This document shows, in pieces, positions 41,901-48,997 of a stretch of DNA of 64,000 bases. The stretch's first letter is position 1. Every line of letters begins with the position of its first letter. The position numbers were made by a program, and so were the translations under genes. The stretch comes from CAZGMJ01 sp964526785 (GTDB lineage: Bacteria > Planctomycetota > Phycisphaerae > Sedimentisphaerales > Anaerobacaceae): the NCBI GenBank assembly GCA_964526785.1, contig CAZGMJ010000001.1, positions 62,001 through 126,000 on the forward strand. The letters are read 5' to 3'. A model generated the notes under the pieces. It worked only from the letters and a program-made list of their open reading frames with translations. It did no database searches and had not been told where the DNA came from.

Positions 41901-42437
41901 GGGATGATGGGTTACGACACCGGTTTCGAGACGCTGGCCCGTGCGGTCGATTCCGGCCAGTGGGACAAGGGCTGGAACTACAAAGGCATGGGCCAGTTCG
42001 GGATGAGTGTCAGCCATCTGGACAGCCTGATCATCGCATTGGGGCGAACGGGCGACAAACGGGCGCTCGACCCAATCCTTGAGCGCGTTGCTGAACTGGA
42101 CCCGGACAGCGAGTTTTCGCATTGTCGAGCGGTGGCGATGGCGCTGGAAACGCTGGGTGATAAGCGGGCCGGCAAACCGCTGGCCGAACTGCTGAAAAAG
42201 CCCGGCATGATGGGGCACGCTTTCACCGATATCGAGAAGGCCACATCGGAGACGCCGGGCAGTCATGTTGACAACAGCACGCGCAACAAGTCGCTCAAGG
42301 AGTTGTTCCTCGCCAGAGCTTTGTACCGCTGCGGGGACCACGAAAACCTCGGCGAGAAGATACTGAAACAGTACGCGAACGACCTCCGTGCGCATTATGC
42401 AAAGCATGCGCGGGGAATCCTGAACAAAGGCAGATAG
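38946..42437 (+). CDS. Secreted double FAD-dependent oxidoreductase with discoidin-like insert
   Basis: The product has 1163 residues. A signal peptide (ALTAFLLAGTFWLLHPMPARA) is followed by a first FAD-binding motif 'VDVVVIGGSSAGVEAAVAAAEQG' (about 52-74). A discoidin/F5/8C-like beta domain (about 130-270, TIVADLGEEQSIGEVHLLVY, GSARYVRFDVKKAE) sits inside that oxidoreductase half. The FAD fold continues with 'LYGCYATDVLVDQNGHPAGI' and 'RARIVVDATARASVA'. A second FAD motif 'YDVVVVGGGTGGAPAGISSGRKG' (about 575-597) opens another complete oxidoreductase half with 'YLYGLGGVGTTGYISSYYYG' and 'AEAVVDSTGNSDIAAVAGA'. The last 230 residues are helical with HEAT-like repeats. Related planctomycete proteins are annotated as FAD-dependent oxidoreductases of unknown substrate. 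It lies just upstream of the sugar operon on the same strand (90-base gap), so oxidation of a sugar-derived substrate is possible. Confidence 0.8.
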   Translation: MRHAHRSRSALTAFLLAGTFWLLHPMPARAAQTSDDYVRQSAREVPIAYDVDVVVIGGSSAGVEAAVAAAEQGASVFLAAERPYLGIDICGTYRLWLEPDEEPKTALAEQVFAEPTDVSVFPSSMAFDYEADIDSADMHKDSATPSKLRDGRYTSASSESVQYDGDVTIVADLGEEQSIGEVHLLVYQRRSPSQGSDFEVASVTVSLSDNRKQWRKATVIENKRAGESLPEPWGPIDLSAKVSGSARYVRFDVKKAEDVERVLLGEIIIADDRPSKAVEESHRPSVAVRPMQVKRVLDRALLDAGVQFLYGCYATDVLVDQNGHPAGIVMANRSGRQAVRARIVVDATARASVARMAGAEFRPYPEGKQTFKRIVIGGEVRDGRGVTGRKLPVVMPPRNGRSVEAIEYVLEIPMADGSFESFAKAEQLARDVTWHKDQMDASEVLLQVPPDPMRSRRAYEETWQGADHVDLKALQPAAVARMYVLGGCADVSRQAAGAMLRPVELMAMGRRVGQAAATEAGKFQTSRDVRIRSEEGVRIASRGDVKEDLSGIRSSHRGHIRSGERAIPVIGRYDVVVVGGGTGGAPAGISSGRKGADTLVVEYLYGLGGVGTTGYISSYYYGYIKGFTQEIDAGVAALGEGQKNDRRGGWNIEWKKEWYRRQIRNVGVDIWFGTIGCGAYVVDDQVRGVVVATPEGRGVVLAEAVVDSTGNSDIAAVAGAEWEFTGAESVAVQGTGLPGVKMGPGYTNTDWTFVDDSDVVDVWRAHVTAKEKFKNAYDLGQLVDTRERRRIIGEFRMSPMDIVMERTFPDTVVMARSNFDSHGFAIHSLFMIRPPNHDAMVVNVPYRCMLPKGLKGILVTGLGVSAHRDAMPVIRMQPDIQNQGYAIGIAAAMAAEEDVDVRDIDLKALQRHLVQKDNLPESILTDTDSLPLPVDEIADAVDRIPNNYEDLEMVLAHWKEALPLVKDAYARAQTQGAKLAYAHVLGMMGYDTGFETLARAVDSGQWDKGWNYKGMGQFGMSVSHLDSLIIALGRTGDKRALDPILERVAELDPDSEFSHCRAVAMALETLGDKRAGKPLAELLKKPGMMGHAFTDIEKATSETPGSHVDNSTRNKSLKELFLARALYRCGDHENLGEKILKQYANDLRAHYAKHARGILNKGR

Positions 42438-42527
42438 CACAGACAGACTCCCGCGTCTTCGACGGCAGATGAACGGGCGGAGAAGCAGGAGATCATACAC
42501 AGCAATCGGAAGGCTAAGGAGAAAGAC

Positions 42528-43562
42528 ATGGCAGGAGAGTACAGGTTTTCATTCGGCCCGTGGAATGTTCACGAAGGGGCCGATCCGTTCGGGCCGACGG
42601 TCCGCCGGAGCATCGCGTTCGCCAAGAAGCTGAAGATGTACAACAAGCTCGGATTCGAGGGCATTCAGTTCCATGATGACGATGCCGTGCCCGATCTGGA
42701 GAAACTCTCGGCCGCTCAAATCAAGAAGCAGGCCAGAGAAGTGGGCAAGATCCTCAAAGCTGAAGGACTGACGCCGGAGTTCGTCGCGCCGCGTCTGTGG
42801 GAAGAGCCATGGACGGTTGACGGTGGGTACACTTCCAACGATCCGGAAGCCCGCAAGAAGGCCCGGGACCGCAGTCGGCGAGCCATAGATATCGCCAATG
42901 GCCTGGGCACGAAGCTTATCGTACTGTGGTTCGCGCGGGAAGGGACCTACATCCGCGAGGCCAAAGACAGCAGATTGGCGGTCGAGCGCATCGTCGAGGC
43001 GATCGATGACATGCTGGCGTACGATTCCGAGATGAAGATCGCCATCGAGCCAAAACCAAACGAACCGATGGATCATGCGTATGTCCCGACTACGGGGCAC
43101 GCTTTGGCGGTCAGCGCGTTGTCGAGCGATCCTGCCCGGGTGGGGGTCAACATCGAAACCGCACACGCGATTCTCGCAGGGCTTGACCCGTCCGATGAGA
43201 TGGGCTTTGCCCTGGCCTGCGACAAGTTGTTTACCGTGCACCTCAACGATCAGAACGGTCTGAAATTCGATGAGGATAAGACCTTCGGTTCGGTCGATTT
43301 GCGCCGGGCTTTCAATCAGGTTCGAATCCTCGACAAGTACGACTACGGCAAGCGGGGCGAAATGGTCGGACTGGACGTCAAGGCCATGCGAACGCAGGAG
43401 CAGACGGCTGCAACCAAGCACCTGCGCAACAGCAAAGACGTCTTCCTGAGCCTGCTCGATCTGGTCCGCAGTCTGGATTCCGCAAGGGTCGACGAACTCA
43501 TCGAGCAGCGCGACTACGAAGAACTGGACATGTTGATGATCAATCATTTGATGGGAAAGTAG
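42528..43562 (+). CDS. Xylose-isomerase-family sugar isomerase, altered metal site
   Basis: A 344-residue cytosolic TIM barrel, first of the six-gene sugar operon, with an AAGGAG ribosome site. It aligns with class I xylose isomerase along its length: 'FGPWNVHEGADPFGP', 'GIQFHDDDAVP' (catalytic His and Asp), 'IAIEPKPNEP' (metal Glu and catalytic Lys), 'VGVNIETAHAILAGL' (metal Glu, His), 'LKFDEDKTFG' and 'GLDVKAMRTQ' (metal Asp). The segment matching the bacterial metal-binding Asp in 'HIDLNGQ' reads VHLNDQ, so that Asp is His (codon CAC). This suggests the fold and aldose-ketose isomerase chemistry are kept but the metal site and perhaps the substrate differ. About 40 residues shorter than typical XylA. 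Confidence 0.85.
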   Translation: MAGEYRFSFGPWNVHEGADPFGPTVRRSIAFAKKLKMYNKLGFEGIQFHDDDAVPDLEKLSAAQIKKQAREVGKILKAEGLTPEFVAPRLWEEPWTVDGGYTSNDPEARKKARDRSRRAIDIANGLGTKLIVLWFAREGTYIREAKDSRLAVERIVEAIDDMLAYDSEMKIAIEPKPNEPMDHAYVPTTGHALAVSALSSDPARVGVNIETAHAILAGLDPSDEMGFALACDKLFTVHLNDQNGLKFDEDKTFGSVDLRRAFNQVRILDKYDYGKRGEMVGLDVKAMRTQEQTAATKHLRNSKDVFLSLLDLVRSLDSARVDELIEQRDYEELDMLMINHLMGK

Positions 43563-43610
43563 TGCCGTCCCAGTCGATTCAAAGCAGGTTGTCAAGCTGA
43601 GAGGATACGC

Positions 43611-44378
43611 ATGCTCGATAGACGTGACAAGGTGGTCCTGAGTCTTGCAGCGCATCCGGACGACGCGGAATTTCTCTGTGCGGGCACGCTCTCGCTGCTG
43701 CATGAACGAGGCTGGTGCGTGCACATCGCGACCGTGACGCCGGGCGATTGCGGTACTGTGCAATACAGCCGCAAAGAGATAAGCCGGATTCGCAAGGGCG
43801 AGGCCGCAGAATCCGCGGCGATCCTGGATGGGCGTTACGACTGTCTGGAGTGCGACGACGCCTTTATCATGTACGACCGTCCGACACTGCTCAAGGCCAT
43901 CGCCCTGGTGCGCAAAGTGCGTCCGACTGTCGTCATCACGACCAGTCCATCGGACTACATGGTGGATCATGAAATGGCGAGCAAGCTGGCACAGAGCGCG
44001 TGCTTTTGCTGCGGCGTAGTGAACATCGACACGCCCGGCGGCGAACCTTTCGAACCCATCCCGTACCTCTACTACATGGACCCTGTGGAGGGCAAGGACA
44101 AGTTCGGTACGCCCACTGTGCCCGGCATCTTCGTGGATGTTTCCGGGGCTATGGCTACCAAGGAACAGATGCTGTGCTGCCATGAGAGTCAGCGAAACTG
44201 GCTGCTTGAACACCACGGCATGGACAATTACGTCAACATGATGAAGGAATCGGCAGAGGCGCGAGGCAGCCAGGCCGGCTTGCAATATGCCGAAGGATTT
44301 CGCCAGCACCTGGGACATGCCTTCCCGCAGGACAATATCCTCAAAAAGGAACTCGGCGATCTCGTCCACACGCAATAG
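43611..44378 (+). CDS. PIG-L/LmbE-family deacetylase
   Basis: A 255-residue protein of the zinc-dependent N-acetyl-sugar deacetylase superfamily. The 'LAAHPDDAEFLCAGTL' motif supplies two zinc ligands and the general-base Asp, and 'TTSPSDYMVDHEMASKL' supplies the third His. The rest has the expected alternating pattern (VHIATVTPGDCG, RPTVVITTS). The family removes the N-acetyl group from GlcNAc-type sugars or sugar conjugates. It is preceded by GAGAGG and lies 48 bases after the isomerase gene and 12 before the NagB-like gene, consistent with an amino-sugar route. No signal peptide, so it acts in the cytosol. Confidence 0.88.
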   Translation: MLDRRDKVVLSLAAHPDDAEFLCAGTLSLLHERGWCVHIATVTPGDCGTVQYSRKEISRIRKGEAAESAAILDGRYDCLECDDAFIMYDRPTLLKAIALVRKVRPTVVITTSPSDYMVDHEMASKLAQSACFCCGVVNIDTPGGEPFEPIPYLYYMDPVEGKDKFGTPTVPGIFVDVSGAMATKEQMLCCHESQRNWLLEHHGMDNYVNMMKESAEARGSQAGLQYAEGFRQHLGHAFPQDNILKKELGDLVHTQ

Positions 44379-44390
44379 GGGAGTATACCG

Positions 44391-45320
44391 ATGGCACGAA
44401 AGCAAAGCATCCTCGCTCCGGAGTGGTGGGATTACACGACCCTCGACGACGATATCCTTGACGCTGCCGCCAGATTGACGCCTGAGGACATGCTTTCGCT
44501 CAGTCGTAAGGGCTTCGAGGTTGTATTCTACGACACCCTCGAAGATTTCTATCTGGCTGAGGCTCTGGAGTATATCTCGGCGTGGAAGCAGGCCACGGGC
44601 GACAATCCTGCAGGTATTTGCGGACCGATCGGTCCGACTGAGCAACTGCCCCTGGTGGCTCGGTTGGTCAACGAACTGCGAATCGACCTGACTAATGCAC
44701 ACTTCTGGGGAATGGACGAGTGGGTGCTCGACGGTCGAGAGGTTCCGCGATCGCATCCGCTCTCGTTCGCCCGCTCAGACATGGAGTTGTGCTTCGATCG
44801 AATAGACAAGGGCCTGAGAATGCCCGAAGAAAACACACATTTTCCCGCGGCCGATCCCCGTCAATACATCGAAAGCTGGAAGGGGGTCCGGTGCGTCGTG
44901 ATGCAGGGCGGGCAGGGTGATATCAAGCATTGGGCGTTCAACGATCCGGTCAGGCGACAGGGCAAATACATCGGGCAGCCGCCGTCGCCGGATGAGTATC
45001 GCAAGCTTGATACACGCGTTGTAGATCTGCATCCTGTTACGGTGATGCAGAATGCGCGAACCAGCGGCGGGGGAGTCGTGACCGGCGTGCCCACGCAGGC
45101 GGTTACCGTCGGCCCGCTGCAAACCTGGCAGGCCGAAAAGGTCTCCATCTGGCAGGCGGGTACGCACGACAATCCCTTCGGCATGCGGCTGACCACACTG
45201 ATGATAGGCAAACGAATTGCCGACAGCGCGGTCCCGATGTCACTGCTGGCCGACCATCCAAACGTGCAGTTCAATTTCTACCGACCGGCCATCGGTGCCT
45301 GCGCGGTCGAAATGCACTAA
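44391..45320 (+). CDS. NagB-like sugar-phosphate isomerase/deaminase
   Basis: A 309-residue protein of the glucosamine-6-phosphate deaminase/6-phosphogluconolactonase superfamily. It has an N-terminal extension of about 50 residues ([15 protein letters not shown]). NagB landmarks are recognisable but altered: '[13 protein letters not shown]' corresponds to the FNMDEYVGL motif (catalytic Asp kept), and '[14 protein letters not shown]' corresponds to GIGxDGHIAFNEP (Asp and His kept, Glu of the relay replaced by Asp). The lid and allosteric residues of E. coli NagB are not evident. It probably isomerises and deaminates an amino-sugar phosphate or a close relative. It sits between the PIG-L deacetylase (12 bases) and the PfkB kinase (30 bases). 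Confidence 0.8.
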   Translation: MARKQSILAPEWWDYTTLDDDILDAAARLTPEDMLSLSRKGFEVVFYDTLEDFYLAEALEYISAWKQATGDNPAGICGPIGPTEQLPLVARLVNELRIDLTNAHFWGMDEWVLDGREVPRSHPLSFARSDMELCFDRIDKGLRMPEENTHFPAADPRQYIESWKGVRCVVMQGGQGDIKHWAFNDPVRRQGKYIGQPPSPDEYRKLDTRVVDLHPVTVMQNARTSGGGVVTGVPTQAVTVGPLQTWQAEKVSIWQAGTHDNPFGMRLTTLMIGKRIADSAVPMSLLADHPNVQFNFYRPAIGACAVEMH

Positions 45321-45350
45321 GTGACGTAAGGCGTATTTAGGAAGTAAGCA

Positions 45351-46559
45351 ATGGCAGTAGATGTGCTGATTCTCAATACCGCGGTGACGGACCTGCGACG
45401 GCCGGAGTTTGGTTTCACCGACAACCTGGTTGGGAAAGGAGGGCTGGCAAAGTGCCACACGGAGGATATGCCGGGCTATTCGCAGAAGCAGATTCGTGAG
45501 TGGATCGATGACGGTTCCGCGACAGCGGGCGGGCCGGGCAACACGGCGCCGCTGATCGCCAGAGCGGGTCTCGACGTGGCTGTGGGTGTCAATCTCGGCG
45601 AGGGCGACTATGGGGGACTCGATGCGCACGGCCGATACTTCAATGATGTGATGGCCGCGAACGACATCGATATGTCGGCCATGCACGTGCATTCGACACT
45701 GCCGACTGGCGCCACCTTTATTCACGACAGCGCCTCAGATGATCGCGGAGGAATCGCCTACTTCCCCAATGCCAACAACGACTTCGATTTCGAGTTGTTT
45801 AAGCCGGATGTCGAACGCCTCGAACCGAGAATCGTCTACTACATGTATTCCGGCCTTTCGGACCGCGGCGACGCCAACGGGGGACGGGATCTCGCGAACT
45901 TCATCCACTGGTGCCATCAGGCGGGGGCGGTAACCATCGTCGACAGCCATACGCTGACCGGTTCGCCACACGAACTGATCGCTGCAGGAAGAGCGGTCGA
46001 GGAATATCGCCTGCTCGAACCGCTGCTGCCTGAGTTGGATGTGTTTTTTACAAGCTGCGATGAGGCACGGCTGATCGAGAATACGCTTGCGCCGGGGAGG
46101 CAGTGGAGCCAATACGGCGAGGATGAGAACAATATACACTTTCTCGATTTCCTCGCGGAGCGTTTTTGGACTGACAACTCCCGCACCCGTTTTTTCGGTG
46201 TGACTGTCAGCGACGGGGCCTACGAGAAACACGCGTCACCAGACGGCAGGACTTCGGAACCTCAGAGGATTACCTCTCGGTTCCTGGCGGGCGAGGTTAT
46301 CGATCTGGTCGGAGCGGGTGATTCGTTCCGGGCCGGCCTAATTTCGTACCTGGCTCGAAATCTCGACACGTTTAAGCGGGGGACGCTGGATTTCAGTCAG
46401 GCGGTGCAGATGGGAAACCTCTTCGCTTCGCTCTTTATCAAAGCGCCGCTGGACGACAGATACGGCAACATTTGCTCATATGCAACGATGCTTGATATTG
46501 TTTCCAGTGGTCGTGTATATGACAGCTTCGAGATGCTTCAAAGAGCGTTGAAACAGTGA
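45351..46559 (+). CDS. PfkB/ribokinase-family sugar kinase
   Basis: A 402-residue cytosolic kinase. The family signature near the end, 'VIDLVGAGDSFRAGLISYL', holds the anion-hole glycines and catalytic Asp. The N-terminal 'GSATAGGPGNTAPLIARAG' is the substrate-binding glycine motif. It is longer than typical ribokinase (about 310) by insertions near residues 20-50 (FTDNLVGKGGLAKCHTED) and 255-280. It would phosphorylate a sugar or sugar acid with ATP and so trap it in the cell, giving the phosphate used by the NagB-like and mannitol-phosphate-dehydrogenase-like enzymes encoded beside it. The substrate cannot be deduced. Confidence 0.87.
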   Translation: MAVDVLILNTAVTDLRRPEFGFTDNLVGKGGLAKCHTEDMPGYSQKQIREWIDDGSATAGGPGNTAPLIARAGLDVAVGVNLGEGDYGGLDAHGRYFNDVMAANDIDMSAMHVHSTLPTGATFIHDSASDDRGGIAYFPNANNDFDFELFKPDVERLEPRIVYYMYSGLSDRGDANGGRDLANFIHWCHQAGAVTIVDSHTLTGSPHELIAAGRAVEEYRLLEPLLPELDVFFTSCDEARLIENTLAPGRQWSQYGEDENNIHFLDFLAERFWTDNSRTRFFGVTVSDGAYEKHASPDGRTSEPQRITSRFLAGEVIDLVGAGDSFRAGLISYLARNLDTFKRGTLDFSQAVQMGNLFASLFIKAPLDDRYGNICSYATMLDIVSSGRVYDSFEMLQRALKQ

Positions 46560-46585
46560 ATGCAACTGGAGAAAGGAACCTTTAG

Positions 46586-47656
46586 ATGGCAAGAGAGAAA
46601 TCATCTCCGTGGCAGGGCAAGGTAGGAAATCCCGCCCAGGTTGGCGGAATCGAGACGGCGGTTCTGGATAATGGGCCGGCCAAGGGTGCCCGCGTCGCAT
46701 GGGTTAATACGGGTGCGGGACTTCGCTACAAGGTCGTGCTCGATCGTGCGATGGATATTGCAGATGCGTTTCACAATCAGCACAGTCTTGTCTGGCTCAG
46801 TCACGGCGGCGTCACCGCACCGCGGCCGGATGTGTATACGGGCCTCGAATGGCTCTATACCTTTGCGGGCGGACTTGTGACGACCTGCGGACTGACCCAC
46901 GTAGGGGGCCCTGAGGACGACGATTATGGCATGAGAGGTCTGCACGGGCGGATCACCAATCTGCCGGCGACCATTGAATCGGTCGTTCAACCGGATCTGA
47001 GGTCCGGCAAACTGGATATGCAGATAACGGGAGTTATGAAGCAGTCTCGTGTTTTCGGGCCGAATCTGGAGCTTCGCCGCACCATTTCGAGCACGCTGGG
47101 CCGACCCGCTCTGCACATCCGGGACGTCGTAACAAATGCCGGCAATACGGCAATGCCACACATGATACTCTATCACTGTAACTTCGGCTGGCCGCTGGCG
47201 GATGAAGGCACCGAGATTCTTGCGAAAGGCGACTGGAAGTCCCGCGGTCTGGACATGGACAATGCGATCTTCAACGGTGATCGAGATTATCACAAATGCC
47301 CCAGCCCTCTCGACAACCATAAAGGCGGAGGCGAAGGTTGTGCCTTCGTTGACGTTCAAGCCGACAGCGACGGACTTTGCCACGCCGGTCTGTACAACGC
47401 CAGACTCGGATTCGCGGCGGCGATGCGATACAAGAAGAAGCAATTGCCCTGGCTCAGCAACTGGCAGCACTGGGGTCCCGGCGAATATGTTACCGGCCTG
47501 GAGCCCGGCACGAATCCGCCCGTCGGACAAACGGCTGCTCGCGAGCAGGGAACGCTGATCATGCTCGATCCGGGCGAGAGTCGTACGTATGAATTGGAAA
47601 TCCGGGTCGTCAGCGAACAGGACGATATCAAGGACTTTCTGGCGAAGGTGCGCTAA
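46586..47656 (+). CDS. DUF4432 aldose-epimerase-like protein
   Basis: A 356-residue protein with the galactose-mutarotase-like beta-sandwich pattern of DUF4432: 'YKVVLDRAMDIADAFHNQHSLVWLSHGG', 'GLEWLYTFAGGLVTTCGLTHVG', 'GLHGRITNLPA', 'MPHMILYHCNFGWPLADEGTEIL', 'WLSNWQHWGPGEYVTGLEPGTNPP'. The conserved His residues in 'LHGRI' and 'LYHCNFG' and the late Glu in 'TGLEPG' fit the mutarotase active site. It probably interconverts anomers of the pathway sugar. It has an AAAGGA ribosome site; the next gene starts 5 bases after its stop. Confidence 0.85.
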   Translation: MAREKSSPWQGKVGNPAQVGGIETAVLDNGPAKGARVAWVNTGAGLRYKVVLDRAMDIADAFHNQHSLVWLSHGGVTAPRPDVYTGLEWLYTFAGGLVTTCGLTHVGGPEDDDYGMRGLHGRITNLPATIESVVQPDLRSGKLDMQITGVMKQSRVFGPNLELRRTISSTLGRPALHIRDVVTNAGNTAMPHMILYHCNFGWPLADEGTEILAKGDWKSRGLDMDNAIFNGDRDYHKCPSPLDNHKGGGEGCAFVDVQADSDGLCHAGLYNARLGFAAAMRYKKKQLPWLSNWQHWGPGEYVTGLEPGTNPPVGQTAAREQGTLIMLDPGESRTYELEIRVVSEQDDIKDFLAKVR

Positions 47657-47661
47657 GAGCG

Positions 47662-48942
47662 ATGGCTGAGCATGTGTTTACGGGTTTTGGTTTCGGTCCT
47701 ATACAAAGCGGGCTCTTCGTCGCGGAGGCGTTTCGCAGCCGCAATTTCTCGCGCATTGTTGTTGCGGAGATCGATGGGCGCCTCGTCGATGCGGTACGCC
47801 GGAATGAGGGCAGATACTACGTGAACATTGCCGGGCACGACGGGATCGACACCGTCGAAATAAGCGGCGTCGAACTGCTCAATCCAAATGTCCGGACCGA
47901 CAGAGCAGAGCTTGTAAGCGCGCTTGGTGCGTCAACCGAGGTCGCCACGTGTCTGCCTTCTGTTAATGCCTATGATGCCGGCGATGACAGTTCCATTGCG
48001 ACCCTGCTTGCGGAGGGACTCGGCAGTGATGTTGCGCCGGCGACCATCATCTACGCCGCGGAGAATAACAACCGCGCCGCAGAAAGTCTCGAACGCGCGG
48101 TTGCCGGCAGGCAAGCCGGACGGCCCGCCCGAAGGATTCAGTACCTCAACACGGTTATCGGCAAGATGAGCCAGGTTGTTGCCGATACCGGCGTGATAGG
48201 CGAACTCGGTCTGCGGACGATAGCCCCGGAAATCGACAGGGCATTTCTGGTCGAACAATTCAACCGCATTCTCGTCTCACGTACTGCTATCGAGGACTTT
48301 CGTCCGGGCATCGATGTCTTCATTGAGAAAGACGACCTGCTGCCCTTCGAAGAGGCCAAACTGTACGGACACAATGCGATCCATGCGCTCCTGGCTTTCG
48401 TAGCGGCCCTTAAGGGATACAAGCGGATGACGCAATTAAAGAGCGACCGTCAGGTAATGAGACTTGGGCGCGACGCGTTCATCCAGGAGTCGGGCGCCGC
48501 CTTAATTCGCAAATATGAGTCCCTGGATGATGAACTGTTTACGGAAGCGGGCTATACCGACTATGCGGATGACCTGCTTGAGCGGATGACCAATCCGTAC
48601 CTGGCCGACACCGTCGCGCGGGCCTCGCGCGATGTGGTTCGCAAAGTCGGCTATGATGACCGCATTTTCGGTACGATGCGTCTGGCCGTCGAAGCAGGCA
48701 TTGAGCCGAGGAGCATGGCCGTAGGTGCGCTGGCGGGGATAGGGGTGCTGCTCAGACAGGCTGATGAGTACGGCCTGCCCGCTCAGTTAAGGAGCGAGGA
48801 TTGGCGAGGTCTGGACGAGGGGCAGATAGGCCGTATTTTGGCCTGGCTCTGGCAGGGTGCGCACCAGGATGAGGCTTGCCGCATGGCCGAGCATGTTGCA
48901 GAGGCCCGGAACATACTCGCCCGAGTTCTGGATCGAGATTGA
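47662..48942 (+). CDS. Mannitol-1-phosphate-dehydrogenase-like polyol dehydrogenase
   Basis: A 426-residue protein of the long-chain mannitol dehydrogenase family. The N-terminal Rossmann part begins 'VFTGFGFGPIQSGLFVAEAFRSRNFSRIVVAE' (a G-x-G-x-G-type loop and acidic end). The C-terminal helical part has 'YLNTVIGKMSQVV', 'FEEAKLYGHNAIHALLAFVAAL' (catalytic-region Lys and His as in K-x(4)-N-x(2)-H of the family) and 'RMTNPYLADTVARASRD'. Family enzymes interconvert a polyol (or polyol phosphate) and a ketose (phosphate) with NAD(P). It is the last gene of the operon. Substrate is unknown; the kinase in the operon suggests a phosphorylated sugar. Confidence 0.82.
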   Translation: MAEHVFTGFGFGPIQSGLFVAEAFRSRNFSRIVVAEIDGRLVDAVRRNEGRYYVNIAGHDGIDTVEISGVELLNPNVRTDRAELVSALGASTEVATCLPSVNAYDAGDDSSIATLLAEGLGSDVAPATIIYAAENNNRAAESLERAVAGRQAGRPARRIQYLNTVIGKMSQVVADTGVIGELGLRTIAPEIDRAFLVEQFNRILVSRTAIEDFRPGIDVFIEKDDLLPFEEAKLYGHNAIHALLAFVAALKGYKRMTQLKSDRQVMRLGRDAFIQESGAALIRKYESLDDELFTEAGYTDYADDLLERMTNPYLADTVARASRDVVRKVGYDDRIFGTMRLAVEAGIEPRSMAVGALAGIGVLLRQADEYGLPAQLRSEDWRGLDEGQIGRILAWLWQGAHQDEACRMAEHVAEARNILARVLDRD

Positions 48943-48997
48943 TACGCCGCCCTGAGCGCACGCGTCGGTGGAATCATCTTTCTGAAGGGAGTGCACT

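Noticed and set aside
42549..44756. 735-codon minus-strand ORF
   Set aside because: It runs antisense through the isomerase, deacetylase and NagB-like genes, whose motifs are unmistakable on the plus strand. It is a codon-bias shadow.
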